Assembly: GCA_964545285.1 (NCBI GenBank)
Contig: CAZJEW010000037.1
Location: 1-9,982, forward strand
Length of the DNA: 9,982 nucleotides
Direction of reading: 5' to 3'
DNA from: CAG-1000 sp964545285
GTDB lineage: Bacteria; Bacillota_I; Bacilli_A; RF39; UBA660
Positions 1-5,073 of the stretch are shown piece by piece. Below the pieces are notes generated by a model, which was not told the origin of the DNA, searched no databases, and saw nothing but the letters and a program-made list of their open reading frames with translations. A program made the position numbers and the translations under genes. Within the stretch, counting starts at the first letter, position 1. Each line of letters begins with the position of its first letter.

Positions 1-1
1 A

Positions 2-78
2 TGGGGCGACATGAGAGAATCGGACTCTCGAATAACGGGACCACAATCCGCCGTGTTAACCACTTCACCAATATCGCC
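2..78 (-). tRNA. tRNA-His (anticodon GTG), CCA encoded
   Basis: The minus strand folds as a cloverleaf. The extra 5' G (G-1, position 78) faces the C73 discriminator, which is the bacterial histidine identity pair. A seven-pair acceptor stem with one T-G wobble follows, then a three-pair D stem, anticodon GTG at 44-42, a GAGAG/CTCTC T stem and an encoded CCA at 4-2. Two positions are odd. The anticodon stem closes on an A31-C39 mismatch and opens on a G27-T43 wobble. The T loop reads TCCGATT, so position 55 is C where T is the usual base. It lies just downstream of hisS but has its own promoter. Confidence 0.95.
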
Positions 79-90
79 ATTTGCTAAATA

Positions 91-119
91 AATATACCAT
101 AAAAAGCCTTTTTAGTCAA
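91..119 (-). promoter_or_regulatory. Sigma-A-type promoter for tRNA-His
   Basis: On the minus strand TTGACT (119-114) and TATATT (96-91) are separated by 17 bases. This would start transcription a few bases before the tRNA 5' end at 78. The spacer contains a small AAAAAGGCTTTTT palindrome. Confidence 0.8.
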
Positions 120-136
120 TATTTAACTACAAATTA

Positions 137-164
137 AAAAATATTAAGATTTCTTAATATTTTT
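137..164 (-). terminator. AT-rich hairpin at the end of hisS, probable terminator
   Basis: A 13-base perfect inverted repeat (arms 137-149 and 152-164) ends in a T run on the minus strand. The hisS stop codon TAA (146-144) lies in the 3' arm. The stem has only about one G-C pair, so it is weak in isolation, but it is correctly placed between hisS and the tRNA-His promoter. Because it is symmetric it could also act on the other strand. Confidence 0.6.
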
Positions 165-1457
165 AAAATAATCTAATATTTTATTATAATCTACTTTATC
201 TTGAATACCTGTATTCATATTCTTAATAGTTACATAATTATTATTCTCTTCATCTTCTCCTACAATAATTACATATTGTATTTTTAATTTATTAGCATAA
301 TTTAATTTTTGTTTGAATCCCTTATCTATAGTACATAAATCAATTTTTAAATTATTATCTCTTAATAATTTAGTTATCTTCAACGAATATTTTAAATCAT
401 TTGACATTGGTACTACCAAAGCATCTACTAAAGAATATGATTTAGGTTCAATTATTTTTGATTCTAATAATTGATAAAATAATCTTGTAAGTCCAATTGA
501 TATTCCTACTCCAGGAAGTTGTTTATCAGTATAATATTCAACTAAATTATCATATCTTCCTCCAGAACAAATACTTCCAAGTGATGGATAATCTACTAAA
601 TTAGTTTCATATACTGTACCAGTATAATAATCAAGTCCTCTTGATACTTTTAAATCAATTTTATAATTAGTTTCTGGTATTTCAAGTTCTTTCATATAAT
701 TAATAACTGTTTCAAGTTCGTTAACTCCTTCATTAAATGTTTCATTATCAATAGACATTCTTTTTAACTCGTTAATTATTTCATCATTTGAACCATTTGT
801 ATTAATAAATGGAATTAAAAAATCTGATATATTTTCTTTTATTTCATCTAGCCAAGATTTTAATTCATCTATATTAACTTTATCATATTTATCTATTATT
901 CTTAATGTTTCTACTTTATTATCAATGTTTAAATATTCAAGTACTCCATTTAATATCTTTCTATTATTTATTTTAATAATAAATTTTCCAATATTTATAC
1001 TATTAAAAATATCATTAATTACAGAAGGCATTATAGCATCATTTATAAGTGGTAAATTATCTTCACATATTATATCTATATCTGATTGATAAAACTCTCT
1101 ATAGCGTCCCTTTTGGTTTCTTTCTCCTCTATATACTTTACCTATTTGATATCTTTTAAATGGAAATACTAATTCTCCATAATTAGCAGATACATATTTA
1201 GCAAGTGGTACAGTTAAATCAAATCTAAGTGATATATCAGATTCACCCTTTTTAAATCTATATATTTGTTTTTCTGTTTCTCCTCCACCTTTAGCAAGTA
1301 ATACTTCACTAGCTTCAATTATAGGTGTATCAAGAGGTAAGAAACCATATTTTTCATAAACATTAATTATTTTATTTTTAATATCATTAAATAATATTTG
1401 ATCCTTAGGTAATAACTCCATAGTACCAGGTAATGTTCTAGGTATTATTTTATTCAT
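144..1457 (-). CDS. hisS: Histidine--tRNA ligase (HisRS)
   Basis: Class II aminoacyl-tRNA synthetase that charges tRNA-His with histidine in the cytoplasm; 437 residues, close to the family's usual length. Visible motifs are motif 1 around residues 40-55; motif 2 with its loop at about 103-129, including GRYREFYQSD; the histidine-specific RGLDYYTG at 273-280; SGGRYDNL at 298-305; and motif 3 PGVGISIGLTRL at 315-326. A C-terminal anticodon-binding domain starts near 343. The texts LRFDLTVPLAKY (78-88 region) and REFYQSDID resemble eukaryotic and Bacteroidetes-like HisRS rather than the classical Firmicute RYRQFHQ form. The start is ATG at 1457 with AAAGGAG at 1469-1463. It begins 12 bases after the gltX stop, so the two are co-transcribed. 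A tRNA-His gene follows directly downstream. Confidence 0.97.
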   Translation of the reverse strand: MNKIIPRTLPGTMELLPKDQILFNDIKNKIINVYEKYGFLPLDTPIIEASEVLLAKGGGETEKQIYRFKKGESDISLRFDLTVPLAKYVSANYGELVFPFKRYQIGKVYRGERNQKGRYREFYQSDIDIICEDNLPLINDAIMPSVINDIFNSINIGKFIIKINNRKILNGVLEYLNIDNKVETLRIIDKYDKVNIDELKSWLDEIKENISDFLIPFINTNGSNDEIINELKRMSIDNETFNEGVNELETVINYMKELEIPETNYKIDLKVSRGLDYYTGTVYETNLVDYPSLGSICSGGRYDNLVEYYTDKQLPGVGISIGLTRLFYQLLESKIIEPKSYSLVDALVVPMSNDLKYSLKITKLLRDNNLKIDLCTIDKGFKQKLNYANKLKIQYVIIVGEDEENNNYVTIKNMNTGIQDKVDYNKILDYFKNIKKS

Positions 1458-1469
1458 AATAACTCCTTT

Positions 1470-3128
1470 CTAAAATTCTAAATTTTTAATTAGTTCAATT
1501 CTTTTTTCAATTTCTTTTTTTCCTAATAGTTTTAATAATTCATATAAATCAGGCGTGTTAGATTTTGAAGTAACAGCTACTCTTAATACTGTACTTATAT
1601 CAGCAACATTTCCTTTAAAATTATCAGGATTCTTTTTATAATCTTTCATATTAGATGCATAGCCTAATTTATCACACATTTCTTTAACACTATTAAACCA
1701 TGTTTCTTTGTCATCTTTTTCATTATAATAATTATCAATATAATCATTTAAAATGTTTAGTATTTCTTCTTTATTATTAATTTTCATCCATTCATAAGTT
1801 TTTTCTTTTAAATAGAATTTATCATTATACATATACCATATTAAATCTTCAATCATACTATAATTTTCAATATCTTTTCTTGGCTTTTCTTGTTCTCTTT
1901 CAATATTAATAATAGATTTATAATAATTAGGATTACTTTCAATCATTTCTTTTAATGATTTACTATATTTATTAGCCCACTTTAATGATTCATTGTATAC
2001 TTCATTTTTAGACATTTTTGATATTATAGTTTTAGAGATATTATTTAATTTTTCTAAATCATAAAACGCTCCTGAAGATGACATTTTTGATGGTGAATAT
2101 TCAAATTCAACAAAAGATTTATCTGGATTATTTGTATGCCACTCTTCATAATTAGAATTTATTATAGTCATTAAGCTTTCTATAACAGCAAGAGATGGAT
2201 ATCCTTTTTCTTCATAATAACTCATTGTTGCTTCTGGATCTTTTCTTTTACTTATTTTTCTTACTATATCTCCATCCTTTTTCATAATTAAAGGAGTATG
2301 TATATAATGTGGTAAATCAAAACCAAAAGCATTAAATAATTCAATATGTATAGGTACACTACTTAACCATTCTTCTCCTCTTATTACATGTGTTGTTCTC
2401 ATTAAATGATCATCAACCAAATGAGCAAAATGATATGTTGGAAGTAAATTATCGCTTTTCATAATAGGTATATCCAAATCATTTTGTGGAAATATTATTT
2501 TACCTTTAACTAAGTCTTCAAACTCAAAAGTTTCATCACAATCTCCCATAGATTTGAATCTTATTACATATGACTCACCATCTTTAATTCTTTTAATTGC
2601 TTCATTAGTAGGTATATTTCTACATTTAGCATATTTACCATAATATCCAGTTCTTAACTTTTTACCTTCTTGCATAACTCTTAATTCTTCTAAATCTTCT
2701 TTAGTACAAAAACAAGGATAAGCTCTTCCAATCTCAATTAAATGTTTTATAAAAGCATGATATATTTCTTTTCTTTCACTTTGAACATATGGTCCATAGT
2801 TACCAATAGTTTTGTTATATTCATATTCATCAGGTACTAAACCATTAACTTCTAAAGAATGATATATAACATCTACAGCACCCTCAACTTCTCTTTTTTG
2901 ATCAGTATCTTCTATTCTTAACATAAAAACACCATTAGTGTGTTTTGCTAAAACATAATCAATAACAGTTTGAAAAAAGCCTCCTATATGCATAAATCCT
3001 GTTGGTGAAGGTGCTATTCTAGTTACACAAGCTCCATCTTTTAAATCTCTCTTAGGATATATTTTTTCATAATCTTCTACAGTTTTATTAATATTAGGAA
3101 ATATTAAATCAGCTAATTCTTTATTCAT
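1470..3128 (-). CDS. gltX: Glutamate--tRNA ligase (GluRS), long clostridial-type form
   Basis: Class I aminoacyl-tRNA synthetase that activates glutamate and charges tRNA-Glu. The HIGH signature appears as HIGG at 47-50 within APSPTGFMHIGG, and the KMSKS signature as KISKR at 291-295. RIEDTD at 71-76, YPCFC (137-141) with a further Cys at 169 (a possible zinc site), and RGEEWL at 250-255 are also present. At 552 residues it is longer than the roughly 480-residue standard GluRS and resembles a longer GluRS form that I recall from Clostridia. Whether it also misacylates tRNA-Gln cannot be read from the sequence. The start is ATG at 3128 with AAGAGGTG at 3143-3136. It is the first gene of the gltX-hisS unit, about 25 bases below its promoter, which leaves no room for a T-box leader. 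Confidence 0.96.
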   Translation of the reverse strand: MNKELADLIFPNINKTVEDYEKIYPKRDLKDGACVTRIAPSPTGFMHIGGFFQTVIDYVLAKHTNGVFMLRIEDTDQKREVEGAVDVIYHSLEVNGLVPDEYEYNKTIGNYGPYVQSERKEIYHAFIKHLIEIGRAYPCFCTKEDLEELRVMQEGKKLRTGYYGKYAKCRNIPTNEAIKRIKDGESYVIRFKSMGDCDETFEFEDLVKGKIIFPQNDLDIPIMKSDNLLPTYHFAHLVDDHLMRTTHVIRGEEWLSSVPIHIELFNAFGFDLPHYIHTPLIMKKDGDIVRKISKRKDPEATMSYYEEKGYPSLAVIESLMTIINSNYEEWHTNNPDKSFVEFEYSPSKMSSSGAFYDLEKLNNISKTIISKMSKNEVYNESLKWANKYSKSLKEMIESNPNYYKSIINIEREQEKPRKDIENYSMIEDLIWYMYNDKFYLKEKTYEWMKINNKEEILNILNDYIDNYYNEKDDKETWFNSVKEMCDKLGYASNMKDYKKNPDNFKGNVADISTVLRVAVTSKSNTPDLYELLKLLGKKEIEKRIELIKNLEF

Positions 3129-3152
3129 AGTATTACACCTCTTAACTATTAA

Positions 3153-3181
3153 ATTATAATATATTTATAATATATTTTCAA
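3153..3181 (-). promoter_or_regulatory. Sigma-A-type promoter for gltX-hisS
   Basis: On the minus strand TTGAAA (3181-3176) and a consensus TATAAT (3158-3153) are separated by 17 bases. The -10 element ends about 25 bases before the gltX ATG, so the mRNA leader is very short. The -35 element abuts the terminator of the upstream operon. Confidence 0.8.
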
Positions 3182-3182
3182 T

Positions 3183-3204
3183 GAAAAAGCACTAAATGTG
3201 CTTT
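3183..3204 (-). terminator. Terminator of the pilin/ATPase operon
   Basis: On the minus strand AAAGCAC, loop ATTTA and GTGCTTT form a seven-pair stem (3204-3186), and the T run continues past the stem. The 5' arm overlaps the stop codon of the 47-residue gene. It directly precedes the -35 of the gltX promoter. Confidence 0.75.
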
Positions 3205-3346
3205 ACTTAATATCATACGTATATTTTTTAAATTTATTTATTTTATTATTTTTAGATTTTATTAATATCCATTTAGTAGTAATAAGAACTACAGATAGTA
3301 TTGCTAACATATTAAACATTATTAATATTATTAATGTCTTAGTCAT
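3203..3346 (-). CDS. 47-residue single-pass membrane peptide, last gene of the pilin operon
   Basis: This short gene opens with ATG at 3346, which overlaps the end of the CpaE-like ATPase gene by 8 bases, and stops with TAA at 3205-3203 at the base of the terminator. The peptide begins MTKTLIILIMFNMLAILSVV, continues as a hydrophobic stretch to about residue 29, then turns strongly basic (nine Lys in the last 18 residues). That is the layout of a small membrane protein with a positively charged cytoplasmic tail. The ribosome site is weak (GTGAAG upstream), so translation may depend on coupling to the gene before it. I recognise no family. Its support is position: same strand, 8-base overlap, and a stop placed exactly at the terminator. 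Confidence 0.65.
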   Translation of the reverse strand: MTKTLIILIMFNMLAILSVVLITTKWILIKSKNNKINKFKKYTYDIK

Positions 3347-4109
3347 TATCTTCACTACCATTAAATAAATCTTTTATTATTAAATTGTATCTATCATATA
3401 ATTTATAATACTTAATATCATTATCTCTATACAAAATAGGAATTGTATTATGATATATATATAAAGTAATGTTTTTAAAGAATGATTCTCTATCTAAAGT
3501 ATAATCTATATTAGCACCTATTACATTAATTATTTCATAATTTGAAAAGTATGGTTCTTTAAAGTCAAAAGAACTATTAAGAAGAACTTTATATTTATTA
3601 TTTTCTTCAGATTTAAATATATTTATTATATTTTTGATATTTTTAATGTTTATCATATCATTAGTAAGTATTAATAATATCTCATCTACACATTCAAATA
3701 TTCTTTTATTAAGTTCATTGTATGCTGAATTAGTATCAATAACAACTAAATCATAATTTTCTTTAGCAACATTAATAATAGACTCAATATATTTTACTTT
3801 TACGTCTCCCGATTGTAATTGTGTTTTAGGAGCACACAATATATCTATCTTTTCGTTATAATGATAAACATAATCATAAATAGTATCATATTTATTATTT
3901 TTAAAATCATCAGATAATGTGTAAATGGTTTTACTAATATCATTATCAACAAACAATGATAGTCCACCATCATATAAATCAGCATCAATCAACAAAGTCT
4001 TTTTATTCATAAGAAAAGAAACTCCTGCCATATTAGCAGCAATCATTGATTTACCCACTCCACCTTTAGGAGAATAAATACAAATTGTCTTTCCTTTACT
4101 TTTTTTCAT
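3339..4109 (-). CDS. CpaE/TadZ/MinD-like P-loop ATPase
   Basis: A 256-residue SIMIBI-class ATPase. Visible motifs are the deviant Walker A SPKGGVGKS at 13-21 with signature Lys15 and Lys20, the IDADLYDGG segment at 41-49, and a Walker B-like LVVID at 121-125. These proteins bind ATP, dimerise and position partners at the membrane or pole. The stretch after Walker A (DADLYDGGLSLFVD, then ILCAPK at 90-95) recalls CpaE/TadZ, which localise pilus machinery, more than MinD or chromosomal ParA. No parB, minC or minE is nearby. I chose the ATG at 4109: it has GGAG at 4120-4117 seven bases upstream and shares one base with the pilin stop (TAATG). An in-frame TTG at 4124 would add five residues but would read through that ribosome site. 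The neighbouring pilin-like gene supports a role in surface-structure assembly. Confidence 0.85.
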   Translation of the reverse strand: MKKSKGKTICIYSPKGGVGKSMIAANMAGVSFLMNKKTLLIDADLYDGGLSLFVDNDISKTIYTLSDDFKNNKYDTIYDYVYHYNEKIDILCAPKTQLQSGDVKVKYIESIINVAKENYDLVVIDTNSAYNELNKRIFECVDEILLILTNDMINIKNIKNIINIFKSEENNKYKVLLNSSFDFKEPYFSNYEIINVIGANIDYTLDRESFFKNITLYIYHNTIPILYRDNDIKYYKLYDRYNLIIKDLFNGSEDND

Positions 4110-4591
4110 TAATTTACTCCACAATCACTAAATTCATTTCCACATGGTATATAATTAGAATCAGTAGCATATTCATAAGTTCCATCGCTTGAATTATATC
4201 CACAAAATAAATAAGCTTTTTTAATACTTGAAGAATTTTCTATTGAATAAAAAACAAAACCATAACATTCTTCACTTTTAAACTTTATTGAATCTATATA
4301 TCCTTGATTTGAATCGATAGCATTTTGTTGTAATCTACTTAAACAAATATAGCCTGTTTTAGTTGCTTTAACATATGTATTAGGACAACTATATTTTGAT
4401 GAAATAGGACTAATACAATAATCTTCTAAAAATAAATCAGAAGCAGTTACCATATTGTTTTCTTCAGTTTCCATAAGTTTTATTAAACTATTTTCATAAC
4501 TTTTTGCTACGTTAGGAATAACTATTACAGCAAGTACACCAATAATAGCAATAACAGCTAATAATTCAATTAAAGTAAAACCTTTTTTCAT
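4109..4591 (-). CDS. Type IV pilin-like protein (prepilin/pseudopilin)
   Basis: A 160-residue protein with a textbook class III prepilin start, MKKG|FTLIELLAVIAIIGV: a short basic leader, Gly4 at the peptidase cleavage site, methylatable Phe5, and Glu9 (Glu5 of the mature protein). The hydrophobic helix runs to about residue 26. The globular part carries seven cysteines (59, 69, 83, 109, 130, 150, 157), which is unusually many and suggests disulphides outside the cell. It could be a pilus subunit, a minor pilin or a pseudopilin. It lacks ComGC-like neighbours, so competence cannot be assigned. ATG at 4591 has AGGAG that overlaps the stop of the preceding 65-residue gene. The stop shares one base with the next gene's start, so both junctions suggest coupled translation. 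Confidence 0.9.
   Translation of the reverse strand: MKKGFTLIELLAVIAIIGVLAVIVIPNVAKSYENSLIKLMETEENNMVTASDLFLEDYCISPISSKYSCPNTYVKATKTGYICLSRLQQNAIDSNQGYIDSIKFKSEECYGFVFYSIENSSSIKKAYLFCGYNSSDGTYEYATDSNYIPCGNEFSDCGVN
4117..4120 (-). promoter_or_regulatory. Ribosome binding site that fixes the ATPase start at 4109
   Basis: GGAG on the minus strand lies seven bases before ATG 4109 and inside the last codons of the pilin gene. It lies downstream of the alternative TTG start at 4124, which argues for the shorter protein. Confidence 0.75.
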
Positions 4592-4599
4592 AATAACTC

Positions 4600-4797
4600 C
4601 TATAATTTAATAACAACAACAACAAATATTGCTATAATAATAACTATTAATGCAATTAAAATATAATCAACAGCATTCATCATTTTTTTCTTTTTAATTG
4701 CTTGAGGTTCTTCTGTTATTTTAGTTTTTTCTAAAATAGGTTCCATTTTTATAGTGTTAAGTATTTCTTCTTCGTTATTTATATTATTATTTTCCAT
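4600..4797 (-). CDS. 65-residue tail-anchored-type small membrane protein
   Basis: First gene of the pilin operon. The N-terminal 35 residues are polar and Glu/Asn rich. A KKKK cluster follows at about 35-38, then a single hydrophobic segment from about 45 to the C-terminus, rich in Ile and Val and ending VVVVIKL. The expected topology is N-inside, with the tail in or through the membrane and almost no residues beyond it. I recognise no family. ATG at 4797 has an AAGGAAG site at 4811-4805. Its TAG stop at 4602-4600 overlaps the ribosome site of the pilin gene, so it is very likely co-expressed with the pilin. It may be an assembly partner of the pilin or ATPase, but that rests on context alone. 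Confidence 0.8.
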   Translation of the reverse strand: MENNNINNEEEILNTIKMEPILEKTKITEEPQAIKKKKMMNAVDYILIALIVIIIAIFVVVVIKL

Positions 4798-4819
4798 ATT
4801 ACATCTTCCTTATGATAAT

Positions 4820-4848
4820 ATCATATCAAAACTAACATTATATTTCAA
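4820..4848 (-). promoter_or_regulatory. Sigma-A-type promoter for the pilin/ATPase operon
   Basis: On the minus strand TTGAAA (4848-4843) and TATGAT (4825-4820) are separated by 17 bases. They lie about 23 bases upstream of ATG 4797 and are divergent from the tRNA-Ser promoter. The 4849-4899 stretch between the two promoters is very AT-rich, with no other element I can support. Confidence 0.75.
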
Positions 4849-4899
4849 GTTATTTAAGAAATAATTATGTTTTAAAAATAAGAAAATAATGCATTTATC

Positions 4900-4928
4900 T
4901 TGACTTATATTGATTTTTAATGTATTAT
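4900..4928 (+). promoter_or_regulatory. Sigma-A-type promoter for tRNA-Ser
   Basis: On the plus strand TTGACT (4900-4905) and TATTAT (4923-4928) are separated by 17 bases and sit 13 bases upstream of the tRNA 5' end. The same TTGACT -35 is used by tRNA-His and by the peptidase operon. Confidence 0.8.
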
Positions 4929-4941
4929 TTTAATGTGCTGT

Positions 4942-5032
4942 GGAGACATACTCAAGCGGCTGAAGAGGCGCCCCTGCTAAGGGTGTAGATCGGGAAACTG
5001 GTGCGAGAGTTCAAATCTCTCTGTCTCCGCCA
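4942..5032 (+). tRNA. tRNA-Ser (anticodon GCT), CCA encoded
   Basis: This class II cloverleaf reads AGC/AGT serine codons. The acceptor stem GGAGACA (4942-4948) pairs with TGTCTCC (5022-5028), followed by G73 and CCA. The anticodon GCT is at 4976-4978. The long variable arm typical of serine tRNAs closes on a GAAA tetraloop. The T stem GAGAG/CTCTC holds the normal TTCAAAT loop. It is the only plus-strand gene in the window, divergent from the pilin operon and convergent with the peptidase/cohesin operon. Confidence 0.97.
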
Positions 5033-5042
5033 TAATAAAAAT

Positions 5043-5073
5043 AAACTCAGAAATTTATATTTCTGAGTTTTTC
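5043..5073. terminator. Bidirectional terminator between tRNA-Ser and the cohesin-like gene
   Basis: A 12-base perfect inverted repeat (arms 5043-5054 and 5059-5070, core AACTCAG/CTGAGTT) has a four-base loop. On the plus strand it continues into a T run after tRNA-Ser. On the minus strand the flank is also T-rich (ATTTTTATT). The TAA stop of the 555-residue gene (5057-5055) lies in the loop, so the hairpin encodes that protein's last residues. Confidence 0.85.

Noticed and set aside
100..112. AAAAAGGCTTTTT palindrome upstream of tRNA-His as a terminator or operator
   Set aside because: It has no room for a hairpin loop with a stable stem and lies within the promoter spacer. The longer hairpin at 137-164 is the better terminator candidate.
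3339..4109. The P-loop ATPase as a chromosome or plasmid partition ParA
   Set aside because: No parB, parS-like repeats or replication gene is present, and the operon neighbours are a pilin and small membrane proteins. The partition role is not supported here.
4110..4124. Alternative upstream TTG start of the ATPase gene at 4124
   Set aside because: It lies upstream of the GGAG site that serves ATG 4109. Starting there would put the ribosome site inside the gene and increase overlap with the pilin.
4109..4591. The pilin-like protein as ComGC of the competence system
   Set aside because: The N-terminus would allow it, but the seven-cysteine globular part and the neighbouring CpaE-like ATPase do not match a comG operon, and no other com genes are visible.
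4849..4899. AT-rich inverted patches (ATAATTAT, AATAATGCATT) between the divergent promoters as an operator or origin
   Set aside because: They are short, imperfect and expected by chance in DNA this AT-rich; no repeated boxes are present.
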